From: Priapulus caudatus
Taxonomy: Eukaryota; Priapulida; Priapulimorpha; Priapulimorphida; Priapulidae
Direction: 5' to 3'
DNA: 29,680 nucleotides
NCBI RefSeq assembly: GCF_000485595.1
Contig: NW_014577836.1
Location: forward strand, 53,427 to 83,106
The translations under genes and the position numbers were made by a program. Under the pieces are notes generated by a model. It searched no databases. It saw only the letters and a list, made by a program, of their open reading frames with translations, and was not told the DNA's origin. How positions within the stretch are numbered: the stretch's first letter is position 1; each line of letters opens with the position of its first letter. Shown here piece by piece: positions 1 through 8,078 of this stretch.

Positions 1-58
<58 letters not shown>

Positions 59-116
59 GATACACACACATATATACGTACACACGCACGCCCGCACTCA
101 CACACATACACGCACA

Positions 117-172
<56 letters not shown>

Positions 173-192
173 TGCACGCACGTATGCACGTG
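1..192. repeat. AC and CGCA microsatellites
   Basis: A pure (AC)n run occupies about the first 54 bases. An irregular AC/TA stretch follows, then a (CACG)n tetranucleotide run from about 110 to 190 that ends in TGCA-rich sequence. These are simple-sequence repeats with no coding potential. The window edge cuts the AC run, so its true length is unknown. Confidence 0.97.
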
Positions 193-1280
193 CATGCACA
201 CGCCTTAACTGCGGGTAAGCGTTCGTAGCGCCATATTCATACGCGATATAAACACCCACTAATCAAGTTAATCACTTCATCTTACGATCTCTAACGTTAA
301 TATGTCACAATTTGTTAATTACTCATGAATCTATAACAATAAGTTACGTCACGTGTTTCATAGAATCGTTGACGTCACGCAATTAAAGAGACGCCTTCAT
401 CATCAGCATTATCTGCAAATTACACTAAACCGAGTATTGAATCCTTCCCTCCCGCCATGCAGCACACTCAGTCAGGAAACACGAACAAAGAAATATATTA
501 CACAATATCTTAATATTTATTAAACGGCAGACGATGGTTCGTCATAAGTGTATGTCGTATAATTATATATGTACAAATCCCGTGGCTCCATCTCGCGGCT
601 CTGATCCGTAACATTTGAGGGAACGAGGGATCAGATAGTGGCGAGTGTACACTCACTAACTCACTCACTCACTACTTATTTACACAACATGTTTCGTGGA
701 ATAGATTAAAAAACGCGCTTTTCACGAAACGGAGCGTATAAAAGAAGCGACAGCAGAGATCTGTGAGTAGAGGAATGGTAAATTACGAAGCTTATATAAC
801 ACTAAACATACAAGCAATGCCAGCCAGCATCATCGAACGCTACACCCAAGCTAACACTCGAGCAGTTAATTAACATACACGATAAAGGTTACACACAGTG
901 GCAATAACGAATCTGCATATATCGTGACTTCGACGTACATATCGGACGGATATAGTGAGAAATAGAACTGGTGAAACTAGTAAAAACACCGAGGAGATTT
1001 TTGCCATTTAAACACAAAATGTGGAAATATTTCACCGTGCTCTGCGGCAGAAACTACGAGAACGGAATCGGTGAAACATTGGTTGAGATATATATTGGCA
1101 TAATAATAATTATATCTTTATGTAATAAAATATCTGACAAGGGCACGATGTACTGTGCATGCTATCTGCTATCGGACTGCTGCTAGGAAACACAAGAAAC
1201 ACTAGAGAAAAGCTGATTGGTAAGTAGGGACCACCGCATAGAGACGATCCAGACTTCATAAATCTACAACGTGCTCGTGA

Positions 1281-1286
1281 TTTATT
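1281..1286 (-). promoter_or_regulatory. candidate polyadenylation signal AATAAA
   Basis: Reading the minus strand downstream of the stop at 2294, TTTATT on the plus strand (AATAAA on the minus) is the first canonical hexamer I find. It would imply a 3' UTR of about 1 kb. A second AATAAA lies at 516-521. The assignment rests on the hexamer alone. Confidence 0.3.
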
Positions 1287-1350
1287 GCCATGTGACTATA
1301 TAATACTAAATATACATCAGGGAAACCAACGAACGAATACAAGGTGCTAT

Positions 1351-1424
1351 TCTTTCTTCTCCCCCCTTCTCTCTCCCTCTCTCTCTGTCTCCATCTCTCT
1401 CCTCTCCCTCTCTATCTCCATATC
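1351..1424. repeat. CT-rich (pyrimidine) simple repeat
   Basis: Imperfect CT/CCT/TCTC repeats form a polypyrimidine tract on the plus strand. It is low complexity with no gene. Confidence 0.85.
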
Positions 1425-2293
1425 ATGTCGCTGTACCCGTCACGCGATCTCCCTCATTAAACACGTGACTAGAATCCGATGACGTCACCGGATGTAGAGT
1501 AGCACGTGCGGATCGAAAAGTATCGTCTTTGGTATAAATATAATACTAGATTCATGAGGATTACATACGCTGCTATCAAAAATGTGCAGAGCCACCCGAC
1601 ATCTGATGGGGTCGATAGTTACATATAAATAACCGCATCTTAACTAACTTTGGTAGAAAAGTGGATGGAATAATTCAAACTTTGCGTGGGGGAAATACCA
1701 TCACAGTAAGAGTAGGAATAAATTAGTGAAGACTTGCTATTATAAGTTAGCAGATGAGAGAAGAGAGGAGATCTCTATATAACAATGGTAATCGTGGGAA
1801 ATATCTCTAACATCTACTAATTCTAAATACGTATTAATTCCACCGTGAGGAAACGAAGCTGTTTCCAACAATGACGGCTGTACTGTTGCTGTGTTACTGT
1901 GACGACATGTTTACACAAATAATCATCAACAGTTAATTAATCGAACGTCCAACCCTCTGGTTCCTGTCTCACTTCCTGGTCACACACATCGATCGCAAAT
2001 TTCTCCATCAAATTTCTGTCTCAGCTCCATAGGTACTCTTCTCTCTAAAAAAGGAATTTCCTTCACACAAACTAAACTTCCTTCACCTAAATTTCGAGGT
2101 AGATCCATAATGTGATGGCACTCTAAAATACAAGTATATTACGTGAGGAAGTTAATTCTGATGTCACCATCCGTAGTTCCCTCACTTCTCGATAGAGGTC
2201 ACACTCAAACCCTCGACCTACGACCCCTGTTCGACCTACGACCTCTAATTGACATCTGACCTTTGTTTGACCCCTGACCTCTCGCCGACCCGC

Positions 2294-3352
2294 TCACTCC
2301 GTGTTCTTTGCGTGGGACTTGGTTTTCACCGAGTCGAGTTTGAACAGCCAGGAGGGGAAGTGCCTGCGCAGGCCCATGACGGGGGGCCGCTGCCGCCCCC
2401 CGCCCCCGCCATCAGACGGCTCCTCCCCCGCCTCGCTCCCCTCCGACGCCGCTCCCTTGCGATCACCATCAGAGGAACGGCGCCTGTCTAAGCTCCGTCG
2501 GCTCGCCGGTTGCTCTGCTGCCTCCCAGGGGGCGCCGTCGTCGTCCACGCGCTCGTAGTCGTCGTCCAGGGGGCGCTCATGCTCGCCGGGCGATGTCACG
2601 TCGCCGTGCCGCAGTGGCGCCCCCTGGTAGTAGCTGGGAAGGGCTAATCTAGATGGTAGAGGGAAGCGTGTGTGTCTGTCCGGAGTGCATGGGGCGGACG
2701 AATAACCGCGCGCGGGGGAGTAGGTGTATCCATCGTTGTCCCGGTGTCTGTCTGCTGATCCTATGTCCCGGTGTCTGTCCGCTGTCCCTATGTCCCTGTG
2801 TCTGTCTGGTGTCCTCGGTGGCTGGTGGCTGCGCGCAGGGGAGTAGTGGTGCATATCTGCTGTCCCTATGTCCCGGTGTCTGTCTGATGTCCCTGAGGAG
2901 TGGTGGCTGCTAACGGGTGAATAATCGTATCCGTTCACGTCCCGGTGTCTGTCCGGTGTCCCTGCAGGAAACCGGTGGCTGCTGGCGGGCGAGTAGCTAT
3001 AACCGTCGCTGTCCGCGTATCTGTCCCGGTGTCTGTCGAGCACGGCAGGGCGGCGGCGCACCGGTGTCCCCGGCTCACTGCCGGTCCGGTGTCCCGCGGT
3101 CGCCACGTAGTGCGGGCTGCCTGACTCCGACCTCCTCCCGACCCCCGCCACTGTGTCCAGCCACGGCGACCGGTAGCTGTGACCACCGCCGCTACCGCTG
3201 AGGGATGCCGGGTAGAGGGCGCTACCGCTGCTGCTGCTGGTGGCGCCGACGACGAGGGATGCCGGGTAGAGGGCGCTGAGGAGCGGCGGCGGGCGGGCGG
3301 CCTGCATGCGTTCGTGTTCACTCCTCAGCAGCTCTATCTCTGTGTCGATGAG
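2294..3352 (-). CDS. Last coding exon: coiled-coil start, DRHRD/YSP repeats, conserved-looking tail
   Basis: This terminal exon contributes about 352 residues and ends at a TGA at 2294-2296. The acceptor is TTGCAG just above 3352; the open frame runs a little further up only because the intron has no stop there. It opens with a helical segment (LIDTEIELLRSEHERMQ), which continues the helical character of the exons before it. Two SALYPASL copies follow. Then come four to five units of a Tyr/Arg repeat, with a core of DRHRD, then GYxYSPxSSH, from about residue 90 to 195. The C-terminal part is acidic and Ser/Arg-rich, and it ends in an aromatic patch (RRHFPSWLFKLDSV) that stands out from the disordered body as a possible binding motif. 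The previous exon ends in phase 0 and this one starts in phase 0. The family is unknown. Confidence 0.8.
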   Translation of the reverse strand, partial: LIDTEIELLRSEHERMQAARPPPLLSALYPASLVVGATSSSSGSALYPASLSGSGGGHSYRSPWLDTVAGVGRRSESGSPHYVATAGHRTGSEPGTPVRRRPAVLDRHRDRYADSDGYSYSPASSHRFPAGTPDRHRDVNGYDYSPVSSHHSSGTSDRHRDIGTADMHHYSPARSHQPPRTPDRHRDIGTADRHRDIGSADRHRDNDGYTYSPARGYSSAPCTPDRHTRFPLPSRLALPSYYQGAPLRHGDVTSPGEHERPLDDDYERVDDDGAPWEAAEQPASRRSLDRRRSSDGDRKGAASEGSEAGEEPSDGGGGGRQRPPVMGLRRHFPSWLFKLDSVKTKSHAKNTE

Positions 3353-3736
3353 CTGCAACACACGAGCGATCGCGCGGGTGAGCGTCGCACAAGAGGGTGC
3401 CACGGAGACACGCAGACGCGGGAACGTTAAGGGGACCGGAGCGGAAATCCCCGCTAACGCAATTTGCTCTTCATTAATTAAAATTAATTAATTAATAATT
3501 GTTAAGTGGTTCTATTTATTTATTTATTGGTTTTCGAGCTTCAACACGTTTTACAAATGATGCTTTCTACGACTTGTTTTCGTACCAAATGGTTTGCGTC
3601 AATCGAATCTTTTACCCACAGCAAACCATCGTCAATCATTTTTCTATTCGTAATGGAATCGTTTTCAAGCATCGTATTTGCTAGCGACGCTTTTCTACAA
3701 GTAACCTTTAACTAGTTAGCGCCACCTAGTGCCTAC
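3353..3736 (-). other. Intron
   Basis: This 384-bp phase-0 intron has donor GTAGGC at its 3736 end and acceptor TTGCAG at its 3353 end. It includes an AT-rich stretch with TTAATTAA runs (3470-3500). I see no embedded gene. Confidence 0.75.
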
Positions 3737-4000
3737 CTGGTCGAGCGGAGATGGTGGCGGCAGGGCGGCGGCAGTGGCACGGCGTCGCCCCGGCGACGAC
3801 CCAGCCCGCCTCCGATTCGCTCCCCATGGTCGCCGCCGCGCCTCGATCTTCTCCGTTGCCATGGCGATCTCGGCGGCCGAGCGCTCGCGTATCCGGCGGA
3901 TGTCCGCGAGGAGGCTGCTGACCTCGCTCACCGCGTCCGAGTCGTACGGTTGCCACGGGCAACCGTGGTCCGCCGAGTGCGCGAGTGCTGCCAGCGTCAC
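3737..4000 (-). CDS. Internal coding exon, 88 codons, predicted helix
   Basis: The acceptor is excellent: a run of T/C ending CCACCAG abuts 4000. The donor is CAG followed by GTAGGC below 3737. The length, 264 bp, is exactly 88 codons in phase 0 at both ends. The first half contains a charged helix (SEVSSLLADIRRIRERSAAE) running through EIAMATEKIEARRR, with heptad-like spacing of hydrophobic residues. The second half is basic, then proline-rich. It follows the DELVDVRRQV helix of the exon before and precedes the LIDTEIELL helix of the last exon, so the C-terminus looks like a chain of short coiled-coil segments, one per exon. A perfect 9+9 dyad (acggttgcc / ggcaaccgt) sits at 3947-3967. Confidence 0.82.
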
Positions 4001-4206
4001 CTGGTGGCAGAAAAAACAGTGAGTCAGACGTGCGTAGTGTCGTTACGATGATTCGTGAGTCGTTGAGTCTCTGAGAGCAGTCCCACCAACTCCCTCAACA
4101 ACCAAACAACCACCCACTCCCTCACCTTCACCCATCCCCACCCCTTCCCTGTTACACTTCCCCCATCCACCCACTCCCTCACTCTCAACCACCTAACCAC
4201 CCTCAC

Positions 4207-4501
4207 CTTGACCGGCGTTTCCGACGAGGAGTTTGATCCCGGCTTGACCTCCTTCCCACCGCTGCCGCCGCCGTTATCTTCGTTGCTGATCCGCGACGAC
4301 ACCGACGATGCGGAGTTAGCGCGCGGCCTCACCAGGGGGCGCAGCGGGGCGTACTCGGGCGATCCTGTGCTCGCCCACACCACCTGGCGGCGAACATCGA
4401 CGAGCTCGTCGTGGTACTGCATCAGCGTGGGACGGCGGCGCCGCCTGGTGGGCGTCGAGAAGGTGGACTGGTGTGTTGTCAGCTTGGAGTTGAGGCTCTC
4501 A
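4207..4501 (-). CDS. Internal coding exon, Arg-rich then Ser/Gly-rich
   Basis: The acceptor is TCTTTATTACAG above 4501 and the donor is AAG followed by GTGAGG below 4207. The length is 295 bp. The first base completes a Ser codon split with the previous exon, and the exon ends in phase 0. The protein starts ESLNSKLTTHQS, then has a basic stretch (TRRRRRPTL) and a short helix (MQYHDELVDVRRQVVW), and finishes in a Ser/Asn/Gly-rich linker. The phase match on both sides is the main support. I see no known domain. Confidence 0.82.
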
Positions 4502-4515
4502 CTGTAATAAAGAGC

Positions 4516-4812
4516 AACGCTGCGTGAGGGCTATGCTGCCAGCGATGCGATCTGTCACAATATCTCACAGTACACGTGTACAACACCATGCAACACGTTA
4601 CACGGCAAGTCTCTATATCTACTCCTTGTTTCAATTGAATTCCTTAGCATATTATAATGTATTAGCATATAATGAAGACAGACTGATGGTGCGTGTGAGG
4701 TGTGAGGGTTACGCTACCAGTGATGCCATCTGTTAGAATATCGCACAGTACAAGGGCACAGTACTGTGCATATGGCAAGTCTCCATATCTGTTTTGCTTT
4801 CAATTGATTTCC
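4516..4812. repeat. Intronic tandem duplication (two diverged copies of about 125 bp)
   Basis: Two blocks, about 4516-4645 and 4690-4812, share the order of several words: GTGAGGG, CTACCAG/CTGCCAG, GATGC, ATCTGT, CACAGTACA, GGCAAGTCTC, ATATCT and CAATTGA. They look like diverged copies of one sequence inside the intron between the exons at 4207 and 5066. I see no coding function. Confidence 0.65.
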
Positions 4813-4887
4813 CGTACAAATTCACATATTTATGTGACGCACGTGCACCTTGCACCAGTAGTGTGGGCCAGACAAAGATTGGCAGAT

Positions 4888-4890
4888 ATG

Positions 4891-4932
<42 letters not shown>

Positions 4933-4963
4933 CGTGTGCGTGTACGTGCGCGTGCGCGTGTGC
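4888..4963. repeat. GT/GC microsatellite
   Basis: A (GT)n run grades into mixed GC/GT dinucleotides within the 564-bp intron. This is a simple repeat. Confidence 0.95.
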
Positions 4964-5065
4964 AACGTGCGTGTGTGAACTCTGGTGAAAGATGTCATCC
5001 ATGCTGCCGTGTAACCATGACAACACGACGTATGCTAATCACGTGGTGATGGGGCAGCGCATTAC

Positions 5066-5248
5066 CTGCTGCTACCCATCGTCTGGTTGCCATGGTGCGG
5101 CATCCTCCCTGGTGACGACCTCTCATCCATCATCGCAGCATCCGTGAGCGAGTCGTCCTGCTGCTGCTGCGGCTTGGACAGCCGCATCCGCTGCCTCAGC
5201 TTCCTGCGGTCGAGTCTCTCCTTTGCCAGCTCCAGCTTATTGATGTGG
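5066..5248 (-). CDS. Internal coding exon, basic coiled coil
   Basis: The acceptor is ATGTTCGCAG above 5248 and the donor is AGCAG followed by GTAATG below 5066. The 183 bp begin with one base completing a Ser codon (AG+C) from the giant exon. They end with two bases (AG) completed by T at 4501, also Ser. The protein is a strongly charged helix, HINKLELAKERLDRRKL then RQRMRLSKPQ, followed by QQQQ and a Ser/Met-rich stretch. Joined to the end of the giant exon (YLSKLLADLN) it makes one continuous predicted coiled coil of about 40 residues. That continuity across the splice is good evidence that the two exons belong together. Confidence 0.85.
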
Positions 5249-5369
5249 CTGCGAACATACGTGAGGGGTTACATAGATTGTGTATGTCGTAGCTGTAACC
5301 TCATCGTAACTATAACTAACTAACTATAAAATTATAAGCTATAATAAACTAATATCATAGCTAACTTTC

Positions 5370-5437
5370 GCTGAAGGGGTCGTTGTCGTATATGTAGTAA
5401 CGGAGGTGTCGGCGAGTATGTCGCCTACGCCTATTCC

Positions 5438-5474
<37 letters not shown>

Positions 5475-5536
5475 ATATCAGATAGTTACCTCCGGTACAT
5501 ATTTGTACTACCCTATACGACAACGACCTTTCGTGC
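5370..5536. mobile_element. Short inverted-repeat element with CCCTAA core, 9-bp target duplication
   Basis: The element is 167 bp, flanked by an exact 9-bp direct repeat, ctaactttc (5361-5369 and 5537-5545). The termini are an imperfect inverted repeat (GCTGAAGGGGTCGTTGTCG against the reverse complement GCACGAAAGGTCGTTGTCG) that continues inward through GTAT/GTAGTA and CGGAGGT. The centre is about six CCCTAA repeats (about 5436-5474) next to TCGCCTACGCCTA. No coding capacity. The 9-bp target duplication is typical of Mutator-like elements; assignment to that superfamily is inference. Confidence 0.75.
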
Positions 5537-6407
5537 CTAACTTTCAGTACATGTATTTGTATTTGAATTATGGGCAATAAAGATAAAGTAATATGTAGCA
5601 TGAGTAAGATGTAGCATATGTTTTACAGTTGTCGATTTCGTCATCGTGTCATCATTTCAGCAGTCGTCATCGTGATTAGAAGAGTAAGGCGGTGTTCCAG
5701 GTTTATTTAGTTCAATGTAAAGTGGTGATCGGGATACACCACGGTGGCGCCACAGTCAAATTCCGAAAACGTTCTTTCCTGTCGTAGTGACATTAGCAGG
5801 ATCTTTGTATGCATCGAACTGCCGATTATAATCTCTAATCATCGACGTTAGAGTGAGTGTTTTTCTGTTGGAAACTATATGATCTTGTCCCTAAAGTGTC
5901 TTAGAACGTAAATAAGTGTATGTTTCCCTAAACTATACACTGTAAAATGCAGGATGGTCCCATCGTACTGAGCAGACGGCAAATGGGTGAAAATGGCATG
6001 GTAGCCATTATGTTGCTATTGCAAGATGGTTACATAATGTGGATGTTGATTTGTAAATTGAATGTGTATTGTTATAAACGTGAATTATATTCGCCAGTGT
6101 GAAGTCTTAGTGATAAAGGTTGTGTTTGCATTGAAGGAATGTTCCGAGTGACACGGGGCGGGGTTAATGATCAAGTTGCTATTGTCATAATTGCTGGTGT
6201 AGTTTGTTAGTCAGTGACATCTGCTATTGATAGAATAATATTTCGATAGTAATTTTCCTGTAATTGTTTACTAAAGATTTACCAAATAGGAATTGTTGTT
6301 AGCCAATAATTTCAATTGTGTTCTTAGCGTCACTGGTATGGTCATGGATCGAGTTCGGAGTTGGTAGATGAACACTGAAGTTCGTGTACATGTTACACTG
6401 TACTGTG

Positions 6408-6691
6408 GCTCATAGGGTCTATGTCATCCAGGGTACTATCGGAGGGTACCTTGGGTACGGTTCGATATATCGGAACGTACCCTGGTAACTATCTGATATG
6501 GTTAGGGTTAGGGGTAGGGTTAGGGTTAGGGTTAGCGTTAGGGAGTAGGCGTAGGCGACTCCCTAGACTCGTTAGTGGAGTAGGCGAGGTACGGTCCGGC
6601 ATATTAGATAGTACCAGGGTACGTTCCGATATATCGAACCGTACCCAGGGTACGTTCCGACAGTACCCTAGGGGACATAGACCCTCTCAGC
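6408..6691. mobile_element. Foldback element with long inverted repeats and TTAGGG core, 9-bp target duplication
   Basis: The element is about 284 bp, bounded by tgtactgtg at 6399-6407 and again at 6692-6700. The arms are about 85 bp each and almost perfectly complementary; they contain GGTACGGTTCGATATATCGG and GTACCCTGGTA. The centre (about 6500-6547) is seven or so TTAGGG-like units followed by GTAGGCGTAGGCGAC. The outer ends (GCTCATAGGGTCTATGTC and the reverse complement GCTGAGAGGGTCTATGTC) match the ends of the element at 5370-5536, so both belong to one family. There is no transposase, so it is a non-autonomous copy. Confidence 0.8.
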
Positions 6692-7580
6692 TGTACTGTG
6701 CAGTGTAGCTGGGAGTGAGTGTAATTTGCCTGCATAGGTTAGAGTCTATTAATATTCTAGTAACTGATTCCAATATTTCAATGTTATAGTGCAACTGTTC
6801 AATATTGTTTCTCTCTTATATATTTAACATCAGTTTCGGTGTTGAGATTTATATAATAAGGGTTCACACCCACTGGTTAGGTGACGACGGAAGTGTCGTA
6901 GTTAATAGTAAATATACAAGCGCTGTATGATAAGATATTTTCTTCCATACATGAGCTCGAACATGATGTAAGGTATCAGTGGAAGGTAATGCCTGTTTCA
7001 AGGAGACTACATTGTTGACGATACATAGTTGAGATACTTTCTGACATGTATGGGATACTGAGTCTGCGCGAAACTAAAGAGCTGACATTCTGATTTTGTA
7101 TGAAACGTTGATTCTGTTATCAGGTTAGGGTCAGGACCGTCAGGTCAGATCAGGTCGTTTGTTCGCACAAATTCTTACACCGCAATAAAATTATGTCTCG
7201 CACCCAGAAATTATGAGTTGGTGTTGAACTCTTACATATATATTTGTTCAAAAACCCAGCACATGACGTCCTATTATTTTGCATGTATATTTGGTAAATA
7301 TAAAGTAGACAAATCGGCCTCTGCTCTGGCCTGAAATAATTCATCACATAAAAAAATTTAAAAAACACAAAAACACAGTAAACCATTTTTTTCAGTCAAA
7401 ATGGGTGGCTACCCATACAAACGCAAAATGTGAAGATGTTTCCGTTTTTGCAGTGTGCATTATTAACAGTTATTACACGTTACATTTCAAATATATAATA
7501 ATATATCACACTGTTAAACATAATAATACACATTACACAGTATATATCACACTGTATGTGTTACATTGTTTAAAAATTAT

Positions 7581-8015
7581 GTATTAATTCAAATATAAGG
7601 ATAACCCCAACTCATAATAAGAGTTTAGAGAAGACCGCCTGTTAAAAACCAGGGCCGTAGACTGCGGGGGGCGGGGGCAAGGGGCCAGCTGCCCCACTAG
7701 ATTTTGGAGCAAAATTAAAAAAATAAATTGTTCTACTAAAAGAGAATTGTTGTATTCAGAATGAAGGCTGTAGGCCTACATGTACTCAAAAGTGCCTCAA
7801 ATACCATCTCCTGCGATCTACATTTTCAAAATTTTCTGTGGGAGGACCTCCAGACCCCCACCTCTTTCTCACACCCTCATTGAAATCCTAGATCCGCCAC
7901 TGCCCCCCCCCTAGGAATTTGCTCAGCCTACGGCCCTGAAAACCTAAGTATTAATTCAAATATAAGGATAACCCTAACTCATAATAAGAGTTAAGTGTTA
8001 CCCACCTGTTAAAAG
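7581..8015. repeat. Direct duplication of about 68 bp flanking a transposon
   Basis: The block 7581-7649 (gtattaattcaaatataagg through cctgttaaaa) is repeated at 7948-8015 with few changes, on either side of the element at 7650-7938. The second copy ends about 60 bp from the donor of the giant exon. It may be an intronic tandem duplication into which the element inserted, or a by-product of the element's movement. Confidence 0.75.
7650..7938. mobile_element. Non-autonomous inverted-repeat element (CAGGGCCGTAG ends)
   Basis: The element is 289 bp. It starts CAGGGCCGTAGACTGCG and ends with the reverse complement of CAGGGCCGTAGGCTGAG, with 15 of 17 terminal bases matching. Aaaac flanks both ends (7645-7649 and 7939-7943), a possible 5-bp target duplication, although A-rich flanks make this weak. 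G-rich and C-rich runs lie just inside the ends, and the middle is AT-rich. No open frame of note. Superfamily not determined. Confidence 0.7.
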
Positions 8016-8078
8016 TGTAATTAAGTGATAATTAAAAGACAAGGGTGATTTAACAGGTAATGTTAGTCAGTAACCTAC

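Larger units (their letters stand above)
193..2293. other. 3' flank of the main gene, no convincing coding region
   Basis: This is AT-rich, unique-looking sequence lying downstream of the minus-strand stop codon at 2294. The short open frames here (for example 971-1186 and 1285-1482, plus strand) have no compositional bias, no splice context and no recognisable motif, so I treat them as chance. The part next to 2294 is presumably 3' untranslated sequence of the main gene. Its end cannot be fixed from sequence alone. Confidence 0.6.
5249..8078 (-). other. Large intron (2.8 kb) hosting three small transposons
   Basis: The donor is AACAG followed by GTAGGT just below 8079, and the acceptor is GCAG just above 5248. 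The intron is AT-rich. Apart from the three inverted-repeat elements and the flanking duplication listed separately, I see nothing coding or structured in 5546-6398, 6701-7580 or 8016-8078. Short open frames at 7150-7386 and 7405-7587 have no support. Confidence 0.8.

Noticed and set aside
971-1482. Two small plus-strand open frames as short genes
   Set aside because: They are short, one lies over a CT microsatellite, and neither has a recognisable domain or splice context.
5436-6547. TTAGGG/CCCTAA repeats as a chromosome end or fusion point
   Set aside because: The two tracts are short, face opposite ways, and each sits inside an inverted-repeat element with its own 9-bp target duplication.
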